From Segatella paludivivens DSM 17968 = JCM 13650 (lineage in GTDB: Bacteria; Bacteroidota; Bacteroidia; Bacteroidales; Bacteroidaceae): a stretch of DNA of 64,000 bases. Location: positions 110,147 to 174,146 of the forward strand of contig NZ_KB890649.1 in assembly GCF_000373185.1 (NCBI RefSeq), read 5' to 3'. Position 1 is the first letter of the stretch; each line of letters opens with the position of its first letter. Position numbers and translations under genes: made by a program. Below, piece by piece: positions 9,123-18,520 of this stretch. The notes beneath the pieces are model-generated. The model worked only from the letters and a program-made list of their open reading frames with translations. It was not told the DNA's origin and did not search any database.

Positions 9123-9403
9123 AAAATAAGATATTGGTTTGATAAAAAGGGAAAAAAGGGGTTGCTCGATGATGTGATGAAACTCCGAGCATTTCAAGAT
9201 TTGAGAGCTCCCAGTTTTTGTAATCCGCTGGTCAAAAGACTTACCTTCGATGAAGTTTATGCGGCCCGCCATTAAGATGAGAAACTTTCTCGGTTTTCGA
9301 TATTATTTGATGAGTATCCCGATCAAACCGATACAACCCCGAATATCTTTCTCCTTTGTACTGCAAAGATAATTTCTTTTATTGTATCTTCCAAATATTT
9401 TGC
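9123..9403 (-). promoter_or_regulatory. Promoter and long leader of ribE
   Basis: TTTG at 9395-9392, a 20-base spacer and TATCTTTG at 9371-9364 form a consensus promoter on the minus strand, right after the stop of the GHL10 gene. Transcription from near 9357 gives a leader of about 235 nt. It can form a nested hairpin (GATATT...AATATC around GTATC...GATAC, 9345-9301). I do not see the conserved sequence blocks of the FMN riboswitch. A 50-codon in-frame extension of ribE lies in it and is probably untranslated. Confidence 0.5.
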
Positions 9404-11014
9404 CTAAAATCTTTTTATTTTGATAAATCCTATTCTGTGGCTTATGCCTTCTTTGTTTATGATTCTTATCATGTACATTCCATCTTTTAGGCTTGTGATA
9501 TCAACGACATTGGATTTTGCATGTAACATTTTTATTCCGTTGCCGTCTAATCCGGTAGCAATAATCATCCCGTCACACTCTTTACACCATGTCGGTAATA
9601 TTGCTTTCCCTCCATCATTAGAGATAAGGCTTGATGTATTGCAAACTTTTGATACACTTTGTACGGCTTCACTTTCATTGCCATATCGATCCATTGCAGC
9701 AACAGCATAGTATCTGTCGTCATTTGCTGGGATAGTGATAATGTTAGTTTCTTGCCTTGTAAGCATTAGATTCTCTGGCTTGCTTGTATCTACAGGCCAT
9801 GTCCTGCTGCTATATATGTTGTATGTAATGTCTTTTTCCTTATCCCAACGCAATACTCCGTCACTTTTAGTTAAGCCGGTTGGTGCCTTTGGTGCAATGC
9901 TGTCTATCCAAGTCATAGCAGGTACTAGGGCTGGTGATGTGTCGAATTCGTTTGTAGCGAAATCGTATATACCCTTTGTATCATCAGTAAAAAATTTACT
10001 CCTGAAATAAGCATGCCCCATGCCATATTTGCGTGTTATTTCCATTTCGCGCGTTATGTCATCAAGACTCCAATCTTTTTCACTTGGTGACATGAAGTAT
10101 ATCCCAAGCCCTGGACATATAATTTTATTGTTAGATAGTTCTTTCCAGTCAATAGCGAAAGGATAGAAATTGTTTTCTTTGAAATACATCATAGGAAACA
10201 GTTCGTCCATGAGTCCGTTTTTTAGCCAACCCTGTGCATCTTGTAACACTGTTGAGTAGGCATTCCAACCATGACTCCAGTATCTTGTAAGATCATCAGC
10301 TTTTCCGATAGGTGAGCAACTCATTTTCACCCAAGGCTTAATACTTTTTACTTCATTACTGATAGCCTCTACGATTCTAGTGATATATTGTCTTCCTTGA
10401 TTTCCGCTAACCTTAATTTTCCATGTTTCAGGATATCTTATATAGTCAAGATTGATACCATCTATATCATATTTTTCAGTGATCTCTTTGCATAATGTTG
10501 CAAGGTAATTGGCTGTTTCTGGCATTTCTGGATTCATGTACCCTTCATCAGCAATCTTGCATATTAATCCGGGAAATCTTTGTCGTAATCTTTTGCATCC
10601 TAAAGAATTCCATTTGCCAACAGGAATTGTTACAACCCAAGCATGTAGCTCCATGCCCCTCTTGTGACATTCACTAATTGCAAATTCAAGTGCGTCATAC
10701 CCCGGACTCTTTCCTGGGAATCCGCTGAGGCAACCATCCCATGGTTCGTATTCAGAAGGATAAATCATTGTACCTCTTACACGTGTTTGTAAGAGTACTG
10801 TATTAATTCCTGCTTTTTGGAGCTTGTCAAGTATATTTGTCAGTTCTTGTTTCTGTCTTTCCATTGATAGGCTATGCTGTGAGTAGCTGTGGGGCCAGTC
10901 TAGTCCGCCTATAGTTGTAAGCCAAACAGCCCTTACTTCTCTTTTTGGTTGAGCAAAGGAGAGTAGGGCGGTTGATAAGAATGTTAAAAGTATAATGAAA
11001 GTTCTCCGGTTCAT
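9404..11014 (-). CDS. GHL10 (DUF4015-type) family 10-like glycosyl hydrolase
   Basis: 536-residue secreted protein of the GHL10/COG1649 family, related to E. coli DigH (YddW), which cuts denuded peptidoglycan glycan strands. A signal peptide (1-21) is followed by the family opening EVRAVWLTTIGGLDWP and LQTRVRG, and by a TIM barrel with GINLDYIRYP around 170. After about residue 385 comes a fibronectin-like part (PTGLTKSDGVLRWDKE) and a C-terminal 70-residue module ending in IIATGLDGNGI...SHRIGFIKIKRF, which looks like a type IX sorting tail. It is the last gene of the cupin-DMT-PanK operon, 3 bases after PanK. Peptidoglycan as substrate is an inference. Confidence 0.85.
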   Translation of the reverse strand: MNRRTFIILLTFLSTALLSFAQPKREVRAVWLTTIGGLDWPHSYSQHSLSMERQKQELTNILDKLQKAGINTVLLQTRVRGTMIYPSEYEPWDGCLSGFPGKSPGYDALEFAISECHKRGMELHAWVVTIPVGKWNSLGCKRLRQRFPGLICKIADEGYMNPEMPETANYLATLCKEITEKYDIDGINLDYIRYPETWKIKVSGNQGRQYITRIVEAISNEVKSIKPWVKMSCSPIGKADDLTRYWSHGWNAYSTVLQDAQGWLKNGLMDELFPMMYFKENNFYPFAIDWKELSNNKIICPGLGIYFMSPSEKDWSLDDITREMEITRKYGMGHAYFRSKFFTDDTKGIYDFATNEFDTSPALVPAMTWIDSIAPKAPTGLTKSDGVLRWDKEKDITYNIYSSRTWPVDTSKPENLMLTRQETNIITIPANDDRYYAVAAMDRYGNESEAVQSVSKVCNTSSLISNDGGKAILPTWCKECDGMIIATGLDGNGIKMLHAKSNVVDITSLKDGMYMIRIINKEGISHRIGFIKIKRF

Positions 11015-11017
11015 ATT

Positions 11018-11845
11018 TTATCGTTTCTGTGTATAAGACAATGCGGCACCAATAGCGGTACAAAATTCGCTGTATTTTGGTATTCTGAAGTGTACACCAT
11101 ATAGTTTTTCCATTGAAGGGTAGACTTCTCTACACTGTGGGAGTAGTGTTAGGTTTCCAATAATCACAAAATCCTTAATTCCGCTTCCTTGGCTGCTTAA
11201 TATACTACTAGAACCTACGGCTTGCAATACCATATATATTAATCCTATGGCAATATCCTCGCGACTTGCATTTGCCTTAGCGTTACTAAACAAACTCGCA
11301 GTCGCTGTCATTGGTAAGCCAGGTAATGGTTTTGCGCTGATGTCACCTATAAGAAGATTTATTTTAGAGATATCACCTTCCATTGCTAATGTAGCAACTT
11401 GCATTATATCATCAGTTTGAAGCATTATGCGGCTCAGTCCTTGTAAGGTTCCACCACCGATACCGATACCACCGATATGTCGAATGTCTTCGCCATCACA
11501 TTTTACAAGGCTTGTTCCTGTTCCCATACTGATAACAATCATTCTGTCTAGTTTGCTTTCATATCTTGCTCCAAGGCCGTCAGCGATGAACTCTTCTGCT
11601 TTGCCAGTAGACAAACCATATATATTTTCATCAAAATATGCAGAACCGACACCAGTAAGCATCACTTTCTCAACATCTTGCAATTTTATATTGTTGTCAT
11701 GTAGGTATTTGCCAAATGCTCCGTACAATGAGGTTATAGGGTCTGTAGCTTTAATGCGAAAAGGATTTATGACCACTCCTTCCTCATTAATTCCAACTAT
11801 CTTTGTAGTACTTATGCCTACGTCAATTCCAATTACAATACTCAT
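11018..11845 (-). CDS. Type II pantothenate kinase
   Basis: 275-residue ASKHA-fold kinase that phosphorylates pantothenate, the first step of coenzyme A synthesis. The phosphate-1 motif GIDVGISTTKIVGI is at the N terminus, followed by MISMGTGTS-like (VISMGTGTSLV) and the GG-rich GGIGIGGGTLQGL region, all typical of the fumble/staphylococcal CoaW type. Bacteroidetes often carry the type III enzyme CoaX instead, so whether this is the only pantothenate kinase cannot be said from this window. It overlaps the upstream DMT gene by four bases (ATGA), which suggests coupled translation. Confidence 0.88.
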   Translation of the reverse strand: MSIVIGIDVGISTTKIVGINEEGVVINPFRIKATDPITSLYGAFGKYLHDNNIKLQDVEKVMLTGVGSAYFDENIYGLSTGKAEEFIADGLGARYESKLDRMIVISMGTGTSLVKCDGEDIRHIGGIGIGGGTLQGLSRIMLQTDDIMQVATLAMEGDISKINLLIGDISAKPLPGLPMTATASLFSNAKANASREDIAIGLIYMVLQAVGSSSILSSQGSGIKDFVIIGNLTLLPQCREVYPSMEKLYGVHFRIPKYSEFCTAIGAALSYTQKR

Positions 11846-12735
11846 AATTTTAATTGATTTACTTTATTTTGTATTACAGCTCTTCTCGTTTGGAGTAGAA
11901 CGCTTGTTAATATCAGTATAATGCCAATATAAAATGAAAGGTTTACATATTTTGCTTCACCGAAGAATATGAATGCCATAAGTACGGTGTAGCAGGGTTC
12001 AAGATTGTATGTAAGGTTTACTGTGAATGCGCTTAATGAACGCAGTGCCTGAATTTGCAGTAGATATAATCCTACAGTGCAGAATAAAGCATGGCAAAGC
12101 ATCCACCATAAATTGCTCCCACTAGGTATCACCTGTATATCTTGATGAATATTGAATATCGTTGTATATATTGGTATGATTGCTGTTACAATAATCAATC
12201 CTGCAGACATTTCATAAAATAATACCGTTCTGCTTTTAATACCTTTACTATATTTCTTGTTGAAAATAGAATATATAGAACTGATTGCAGCACTTCCCAC
12301 ACCAATCAGTATTCCATATCTATATCTGGAATCAAACGAGAATACGCATAACAGTCCTAATACAGTAATAAGCGAAAACGCTATCTCGGTCCATGAAAAT
12401 CTTTTTTTAAGTATTGCTGGTTCGAATATGGCTGTGAATACACCAACTAATGAATAGCATATAACACCAATAGACACATTTGATGCTTTAATGCTTCCAT
12501 AAAACATCATCCAATGAATTCCTAGTAATGCTCCGCACATAGCAAGTTGTGCTAGTTTCTTTAGACTAATCTTTGGAAGCCCAGTAAACACAATTAGTAT
12601 TAGTGATGTGAAGAACATACGATACCATACAATGTCTACTTCATTGAGTGTTATTAATTTACCGAATAGACCTGTAAATCCAGCAAGCATCACACTTAGA
12701 TGCAATTGTATAAAGGCTGTTTTAGTCTTTTCCAT
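11842..12735 (-). CDS. EamA/DMT-family transporter
   Basis: 297-residue inner-membrane protein with about ten hydrophobic segments in two EamA halves (roughly 8-140 and 150-285), the drug/metabolite transporter layout. Such proteins export amino acids, nucleobases or small metabolites; substrate cannot be predicted here. It starts 8 bases after the cupin gene and overlaps the pantothenate kinase by 4 bases. The membership in one operon with CoA synthesis may be incidental. Confidence 0.88.
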   Translation of the reverse strand: MEKTKTAFIQLHLSVMLAGFTGLFGKLITLNEVDIVWYRMFFTSLILIVFTGLPKISLKKLAQLAMCGALLGIHWMMFYGSIKASNVSIGVICYSLVGVFTAIFEPAILKKRFSWTEIAFSLITVLGLLCVFSFDSRYRYGILIGVGSAAISSIYSIFNKKYSKGIKSRTVLFYEMSAGLIIVTAIIPIYTTIFNIHQDIQVIPSGSNLWWMLCHALFCTVGLYLLQIQALRSLSAFTVNLTYNLEPCYTVLMAFIFFGEAKYVNLSFYIGIILILTSVLLQTRRAVIQNKVNQLKL

Positions 12736-12743
12736 TTATATCA

Positions 12744-13076
12744 TTAATGGTGCTCAGGAACAATAGCTAGATATTCTACGTCTTCGCTAGTAGTATTTTC
12801 CATGTAATGGTTATGGTTCATTGGACAATAATGCACCTGACCTTCTTTAGCAGTCTCAACATTTCCATCATAATGGAATGTCACGCTACCTTTAAGTATA
12901 TATACTATTTCGCAATTTCCCTCGTGAGTGTGAAGACCCGTTGATGCTCCCGGTTTAAGAACACTCTTCATAATCTTTACCTTCTCATCAACGTAGTTAC
13001 GAGTGTCAAGTTCACCTTGACCTCCTTTAAAGCCCATTATCTTGGCTTCTTCAATGTCTTTAAAATCAATTATCAT
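12744..13076 (-). CDS. Single-domain cupin protein
   Basis: 110-residue cytoplasmic cupin. Motif 1 carries the metal ligands in LHTHEGNCEIVYILKG (His-x-His and Glu) and motif 2 has CPMNHNHYMEN with a candidate His ligand. The single beta-barrel would bind a divalent metal and a small molecule. Substrate unknown. First gene of a four-gene leftward operon (cupin, DMT transporter, pantothenate kinase, GHL10). Confidence 0.85.
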   Translation of the reverse strand: MIIDFKDIEEAKIMGFKGGQGELDTRNYVDEKVKIMKSVLKPGASTGLHTHEGNCEIVYILKGSVTFHYDGNVETAKEGQVHYCPMNHNHYMENTTSEDVEYLAIVPEHH

Positions 13077-13134
13077 AATTGTTTTGGTTTATGGCTGATA
13101 GTTTAACCTGCTTTCAGCTTATTAACATTCTCGG

Positions 13135-13142
13135 CAAAGGTA
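13135..13142 (-). promoter_or_regulatory. Promoter -7 box of the cupin operon
   Basis: TACCTTTG on the minus strand about 60 bases upstream of the cupin ATG at 13076. No good -33 element. It abuts the terminator hairpin of the upstream TonB-receptor gene. Confidence 0.45.
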
Positions 13143-13144
13143 AT

Positions 13145-13183
13145 AAAAAAAAGGTAACCTCAGAAAGAGATTACCTTTTTTTA
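13145..13183 (-). terminator. Intrinsic terminator after the TonB receptor gene
   Basis: AAAAAAGGTAA at 13147-13157 pairs with TTACCTTTTTT at 13171-13181; on the minus strand the stem ends in a run of T. It lies 27 bases after the stop at 13210. Confidence 0.65.
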
Positions 13184-13209
13184 TATATTATCTAAGTTCT
13201 ATTTCTAGA

Positions 13210-16200
13210 TTAGAATGTTACACGCAAACCAACTTGCATGTGCCAACGGCTATCATAATCGCTTACATAGGTTGATGTTGCGCCATAAACAAATGATGGT
13301 GTCTTAGTCTTTGTGTCTACGTTATAAACTGTTATGATTGGTGTGTTGTATGTACTTGTATAGAACTCACCCCAATGCTTGTTAAGAAGGTTACCAACAT
13401 TTAGGATATCAAATACCAAACTAACCTTGCTCCCCTTCTCCTTTAGATAGAAGAAATCTTGTGTGAAGTGAAGATCGAAGTGATTCTCCCAAGGTGCGAG
13501 GTTTGAGTTACGATCTGCATACTGACCACGGTGATCCTTTGCATATTTGTCACCCTCAATCCAGTTTTCAAATGCTTGACGGCTTTGTTCTGCTGTCATG
13601 ATGACCTTTTTAGTTTTGCTGTCAACATTATCAACGAAGTTCATTGCTGCCAATTCTGTCTTTGTCGGGATATAAAGCAATGTGTTACCCTTTGCAAATT
13701 CTCCATTGAAAGATGCGCTAGGATTATCGTTCATTGTTAAGCTGTAACGCTGACCACTGTTACCATTGTATGTAAGGGTAACATGTGTCTGCCAACGACC
13801 ATTACCATAAGTTTTAGAGTTATAAGATGCCTGGACCATTAAGCGATGAGGCATATCAAACATTGAGTAAGCTAATACTGGTTTGTTTGGGTCTACGCAA
13901 TAGTAGTATTTCCAGTTAGACGTTGCAACTGAAGATGTACCATCGTTTACAGAATATGAGTGACCGAAAGTATAACTTGCCATCAAGTCAAGACCGAAAT
14001 CGAAACTCTTTTCAAACTTAGCACTGAAGCTGTAGCTATGACCTTGGTTGATATTGCTCAAGTTAATAACAGAGTTGGCATTATAAGTACCAGTAGTTCC
14101 GTTAAGAGTATAAGTATCACTCTGGTTACTGTTATAGTATGTTGTAGCTGAAGCTTCTACTCCAGGAACGGCATAAATCTTACCGTTATTGCTTAAAGCA
14201 ACATTGCTAAACCATACTGCGTTAAGTGCGCGAGAATATAAAGCTTCCAATGTCATTTTTACACCGAAAGGCAACTGCTGTTCCCATGCCAAGTTTGTTC
14301 TGAATGTTTGTGGATAACGAAACTTGTGATCTACAGTTACAATATCAGGGTTTACACCGCCTAATGTTCCATATTGTGCACGAATTTGGTCTGGTGTCTT
14401 AGAACCATCTGCACTAAATACAGGACCTGTGTATGGACCTGTTTTTGGAATGCGAATATTAAGTCCTTTCATTTCCATACCTGTGCCAGCCCAAGCATTC
14501 TCAAGCCATACGAAAGGTGCACGACCGTTAAAGATACCAACACCACCACGAAGTAATGATGTGTGCTGCTCGTTCATGTTCCAACGGAAACCGACGCGTG
14601 GTGAAGCCATAACCATTGAAGCTGGACGACGACCAACAACTGCTCCTGAGTTTGCGGCCCAGTTGTCTGTTGCGTTGAATGTAGGGTTGTAAGTAATACT
14701 GTTGAAGTATAATGGGAAATCAATACGCATACCGTATGTCAACTGGAATGCAGTAGACATATCCCATTTGTCCTGAATGTAAAAACCGAACATTCCTGCT
14801 TTAAATGGAGTCTTCCATTCTGTAGTACCAGTAAGTGTTGGGTCTGAATATTTCATTACATAACCTGAGTTTGGAGCTATTGACTGGTCAGCGAGGAATG
14901 AACTCAACTGATTATAGTTATAAGAGAATTCACCAAATGCAGCCTGATAGAAACCATTCTTCATATTGTAAACTTCATTGTGTGTACCCAAAGTAATTGT
15001 ATGATTACCTGAATAGATTGAGAAGTTATCTTCTAATGTCCAAATATCCTGATTAAGAGAGTTTACACCTGAAGAAAACTCTGTACCCATATTAACATTA
15101 TAACCATCACCACTGAAGTATAATGTCGGACCTGCGTATGGAATTGCACGGTGATCACGAACCATTGTTAAACCTGCACGGAGTTCGTTATAATACTTAT
15201 CTCCAAGATGTGATGTTAACTCTGCAACAAAAGAGTTTGTGTTGTCTTTCATTCTATAGCTAGAATTATTGAAAGAGAACGATGTCTGTCCGTTACTGAA
15301 TTGGTCAGCATAAGAGAAGTTTCCTTGATAACGGAAAGTGAAATGGTTGTTATTGTTTATATTCCAATCTAAACGACCTAATAAAGATGTTCCTTCTTTA
15401 GCAATATCGCGTTGATTGTATGTTTCTTCAATACCAGTAGCTTTCTTGTATATATCTACAAGCTGTTGAGCTGTTTTTGCATCCATGAAATATCCGTCTG
15501 CACCAGCATAATAAGTAGAAGGATAAGTGTTTTTCTTGTATTCAACAGATGAGAAAAAGAACAATTTGTCTTTGATGATAGGACCACCGAACGTAGCTCC
15601 ATAAGTCTGTGTTGACTCATTAGTTAATTTCTGTGTTCTGTTGTATGCCTGACTGTAACGGCCATACATATTTTCATCAGTATAGTATCCAAATGCAGTT
15701 CCTGTGAACTTGTTGGTACCAGACTTTGTAATAGCATTGATAGCACCACCAGTGAAACCACTCTGACGAACATCAAAAGGAGATACAGCGATCTGAATCT
15801 GCTCAATAGCGTCCATTGAAATTGGGTTAGCACCTGTCTGACCACCGTTTGTACCAGTAGAAGTCAATCCGAATACATCGTTACTAACCATACCATCAAT
15901 CTGGAATGAGTTGTAACGGTTGTTTGTTCCTGCGATAGAGATACCACCGAATTTATTTGTATTAACAAGTGGTGACAATTTAGCAACGTCATAAACGTTA
16001 CGGTTTACTGTAGGAGTGTTTTCAATCATCTGCTGTGAGAAGTTTGACGAAGCACCATTACCACCGCGACCTGCACGTCCTGTTACTACAATTTCGCCAA
16101 GAGTTTTTGCGTCCTCTTTAAGATTGGCGTTAATTACTGTAGGCTCACCAAGTGCAAGACTAATGTTTGTGCGTGTATCATCTTTGTAGCCAATGTAACT

Positions 16201-16440
16201 GATAGTCACTTTGTAAGGACCACCAACACGCATACCCTGAATAGTGTAACGACCATCAACGTTTGTAACAGCATTATATGTTGTTCCTGATGGAACGTGT
16301 ACTGCTGTTACAGTTGCGCCAATAACATTTTCGTTACCTACCACAACCTTACCATTAATACTTGAAGTTGTTACCTGCGCCATAATGGATGTTGTAAAGA
16401 ACAACATCAGCGCTAATAAAAAATGCAATTTCTTTTGCAT
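13210..16440 (-). CDS. Oar-like TonB-dependent receptor
   Basis: 1076-residue outer membrane receptor. A signal peptide (1-21) leads into a carboxypeptidase-regulatory-like beta-sandwich (about 25-105: INGKVV...GATVTAVHVPSG...DGRYTIQGM), then a plug with GEIVVTGRAGRGG and FQIDGMVSNDVFG, and a 22-strand-type barrel ending in the usual aromatic residue (VGLRVTF). The plug keeps AINAITKSGTNKFTGTAFGY, typical of Oar/Cna-B-type TonB receptors instead of SusC. No SusD partner is adjacent. The ligand is unknown (Oar homologues import peptides or proteins). Flanked by terminators, so monocistronic. Confidence 0.92.
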   Translation of the reverse strand: MQKKLHFLLALMLFFTTSIMAQVTTSSINGKVVVGNENVIGATVTAVHVPSGTTYNAVTNVDGRYTIQGMRVGGPYKVTISYIGYKDDTRTNISLALGEPTVINANLKEDAKTLGEIVVTGRAGRGGNGASSNFSQQMIENTPTVNRNVYDVAKLSPLVNTNKFGGISIAGTNNRYNSFQIDGMVSNDVFGLTSTGTNGGQTGANPISMDAIEQIQIAVSPFDVRQSGFTGGAINAITKSGTNKFTGTAFGYYTDENMYGRYSQAYNRTQKLTNESTQTYGATFGGPIIKDKLFFFSSVEYKKNTYPSTYYAGADGYFMDAKTAQQLVDIYKKATGIEETYNQRDIAKEGTSLLGRLDWNINNNNHFTFRYQGNFSYADQFSNGQTSFSFNNSSYRMKDNTNSFVAELTSHLGDKYYNELRAGLTMVRDHRAIPYAGPTLYFSGDGYNVNMGTEFSSGVNSLNQDIWTLEDNFSIYSGNHTITLGTHNEVYNMKNGFYQAAFGEFSYNYNQLSSFLADQSIAPNSGYVMKYSDPTLTGTTEWKTPFKAGMFGFYIQDKWDMSTAFQLTYGMRIDFPLYFNSITYNPTFNATDNWAANSGAVVGRRPASMVMASPRVGFRWNMNEQHTSLLRGGVGIFNGRAPFVWLENAWAGTGMEMKGLNIRIPKTGPYTGPVFSADGSKTPDQIRAQYGTLGGVNPDIVTVDHKFRYPQTFRTNLAWEQQLPFGVKMTLEALYSRALNAVWFSNVALSNNGKIYAVPGVEASATTYYNSNQSDTYTLNGTTGTYNANSVINLSNINQGHSYSFSAKFEKSFDFGLDLMASYTFGHSYSVNDGTSSVATSNWKYYYCVDPNKPVLAYSMFDMPHRLMVQASYNSKTYGNGRWQTHVTLTYNGNSGQRYSLTMNDNPSASFNGEFAKGNTLLYIPTKTELAAMNFVDNVDSKTKKVIMTAEQSRQAFENWIEGDKYAKDHRGQYADRNSNLAPWENHFDLHFTQDFFYLKEKGSKVSLVFDILNVGNLLNKHWGEFYTSTYNTPIITVYNVDTKTKTPSFVYGATSTYVSDYDSRWHMQVGLRVTF

Positions 16441-16575
16441 GACTTTTAACTGAAATTTAATTAATAATTTGAGGGGGTATAAACCCAGTTAATAATTCAA
16501 CGCTGCAAATTTAGTTAAAAATTTCCAAAGTTGTGTTACAAAACAGTTAAAAGTTTGTTTGAATATGCAATAAAT

Positions 16576-16603
16576 AAACCGTGTCACGGAAATGACACGG
16601 TTT
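16576..16603 (-). terminator. Terminator of the nupG-ABC operon
   Basis: AAACCGTGTCA at 16576-16586 pairs perfectly with TGACACGGTTT at 16593-16603 (loop CGGAAA). It sits 20 bases after the stop of the ABC permease, and on the minus strand it is followed by a T-rich stretch. Confidence 0.65.
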
Positions 16604-16623
16604 ATGCTCAAAATGTTACGATT

Positions 16624-17829
16624 TTACTCTTTTCTCTTCCAAATACTTGCAATTTTATTTCTTATTGCAATCAGATTGCAAATACTTACAAGTACAAGAA
16701 GTGATATTCCAACAACAAAAGTCGACAGCATACTGCCATCTTCCATGTCAGGGAATAGTGTTTCAATAATTCCCATGTAATAGTTTCTCACGAAGAACAG
16801 AATTATCCATGCCATAATTAATACAGCTATGTTGAGTGATATTGTCAATAATTGGTATGGACGTGCAACGTGCCCTGGACTATATCCAATGAGAAGCAAG
16901 TTTTCTAGTTTGCTTGAATTCTTCTGTACTAGTAGGTATATACTTAGCATGAGGATATAGAAACTGAGGACAGAGATGATAAGACCAACAACCATGACCA
17001 TTGTCACCATCATCTTCAGGAAGTATGTTGTCTTTTCTGCATTCAGTTTGTCGTTTTCTATTTCATATCCTTTCTTGTCAAGGTATTTTGTGAAGTTCTG
17101 ATCGCCAGGATTCTTCAACGACATGATAAGTCTTGTAGGTTCAGTCTGCTGACCAGGAGCATATTCATTATTACTCCAGTCCATAAATGCTTGTGGAACA
17201 AGGATAGAACTTAGTCGACTTGAGAATCCAATCACCTTACCTTTGAATTGTGCTTGCTTCTTGTTTCCATGTACGAATACTTGGAAATCAATCATACCTA
17301 TTAATCCGTCACTGATTTTAGGCAATGAATGACTTTGTGCGAAACCAAAATTATACATTGTTAGATATATACGTGGAAGTATTATCGGCACAACTTTAGA
17401 TCCTGGTGTGTATTTCCAGTCACTAAGTTGTTTTACTTCCACAAAATTGTCAGGAACACTTTCAAAACTAATTTCACCATTGTCCAATACAGGCACTCCA
17501 TTGACGCTCATATTTGCATCTACCTTATATTCAGTACTGGTGAATTTGCCTATTTTATCAGAGAATGCCTGTTCACCCATTTCATCAATTTCTGTATTTG
17601 AGAATGTGTTTGATCTTCCACTGATAGAACTGGCAGTTCCTATCTTTTTGTTTACTATCATGAAATCACTTTTCATGAAACTGTCTTCCGCTGTGAAAAT
17701 TGGCACTACATCATGGTAGAACTGAAATCCAAGCAAGACGATTAACATACCAAACAAGTTCGCAAAGAAAAATCCTGCGAACTGTGGTACACTAATATGC
17801 TGACGTAATAATTTCCAAACTAAATTCAT
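16624..17829 (-). CDS. ABC transporter permease, FtsX/MacB-like
   Basis: 401-residue inner-membrane protein with the FtsX-type layout: one N-terminal membrane helix (about 17-39), a large periplasmic domain (about 40-270) and three C-terminal helices (about 272-300, 322-342, 370-388). It pairs with the ATPase gene 38 bases upstream. This type usually acts in mechanotransmission or lipoprotein/peptide extraction, not in bulk import. Its substrate is unknown; the DUF4836 lipoprotein in the same operon is a possible client or partner (inference). The pair resembles conserved Bacteroidetes permease/ATPase sets of unknown role. Confidence 0.82.
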   Translation of the reverse strand: MNLVWKLLRQHISVPQFAGFFFANLFGMLIVLLGFQFYHDVVPIFTAEDSFMKSDFMIVNKKIGTASSISGRSNTFSNTEIDEMGEQAFSDKIGKFTSTEYKVDANMSVNGVPVLDNGEISFESVPDNFVEVKQLSDWKYTPGSKVVPIILPRIYLTMYNFGFAQSHSLPKISDGLIGMIDFQVFVHGNKKQAQFKGKVIGFSSRLSSILVPQAFMDWSNNEYAPGQQTEPTRLIMSLKNPGDQNFTKYLDKKGYEIENDKLNAEKTTYFLKMMVTMVMVVGLIISVLSFYILMLSIYLLVQKNSSKLENLLLIGYSPGHVARPYQLLTISLNIAVLIMAWIILFFVRNYYMGIIETLFPDMEDGSMLSTFVVGISLLVLVSICNLIAIRNKIASIWKRKE

Positions 17830-17867
17830 CTTAAAGATAAAATTATAAAGACATGCAAAGTGCCCTA

Positions 17868-18515
17868 TTACAGTTTAAATGTTTTTTCGTAATCCAAATC
17901 CATGTGTTTACCTATAGAGGTAACAATGACACCAGCACCTTGTGCTTTAGCTTCTGTCATCATGATTTCAGCCATTATAGCAGAGTTTGTATCGTCAAGG
18001 TGACTTATTGGTTCATCGGCGAAGATAAAATCAAAAGGTTGTACCAATGAGCGTATTAGCGCAACTCGTTGCTGTTGACCGAATGACATTCTTCCTATTT
18101 TGGCGTCCAACTTATCAGCGATACCAAGCATGTCAAACCATTTAACTATCTGATCTCTACTTTTGAAGCCAGTGAGCTTGTTTTTAATTTCCACATTTTC
18201 AAAAGCTGTAAGTTCTGGGAATAGTCTCAATTCCTGAAATAGGTGACTGATATGATGCTGGCGCATGTCTACCCATTCCTTTACTTGGTATTCTTTGGTG
18301 TTATCATTGTCGAACGTTACACTTCCACTGTAGTCGTGTCGGTAGCCAACAACATAGCTGCAAAAGGTACTTTTTCCTTTTCCTGAATCAGCTTCTACAA
18401 GATAGAGATGTCCTTTTTCAAAAGTAGCATCCGTGTTCCAAATATCCGAATCTAGTTCATTTACTCTTTGAGCAAACACTTGAGGGATAACGTAACTGAA
18501 TTTAATCGTTTCCAA
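17868..18515 (-). CDS. ABC transporter ATP-binding protein with unusual motifs
   Basis: 215-residue single ABC domain. Walker A is EADSGKGKST (residues 41-50; the usual first Gly is Ala42), the signature is MSFGQQQRVALIRSL (LSGGQ with Phe for the first Gly of GG), and Walker B is FDFIFADEP followed by the D-loop HLDD. The H-loop position reads VIVTSIGKH, lacking the usual His after Thr. Residues for ATP binding remain, but hydrolysis may be altered. Five bases follow the DUF4836 gene and 38 precede the permease, so the three form a unit. Confidence 0.87.
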   Translation of the reverse strand: METIKFSYVIPQVFAQRVNELDSDIWNTDATFEKGHLYLVEADSGKGKSTFCSYVVGYRHDYSGSVTFDNDNTKEYQVKEWVDMRQHHISHLFQELRLFPELTAFENVEIKNKLTGFKSRDQIVKWFDMLGIADKLDAKIGRMSFGQQQRVALIRSLVQPFDFIFADEPISHLDDTNSAIMAEIMMTEAKAQGAGVIVTSIGKHMDLDYEKTFKL

Positions 18516-18520
18516 TTTCT

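Noticed and set aside
9123..9272. 50-codon extension of riboflavin synthase
   Set aside because: The family begins at MFSGIVEEM; the extension is likely untranslated leader.
9301..9360. FMN riboswitch upstream of ribE
   Set aside because: Hairpins exist and one TTCGGGG matches, but the other conserved blocks were not found by eye.
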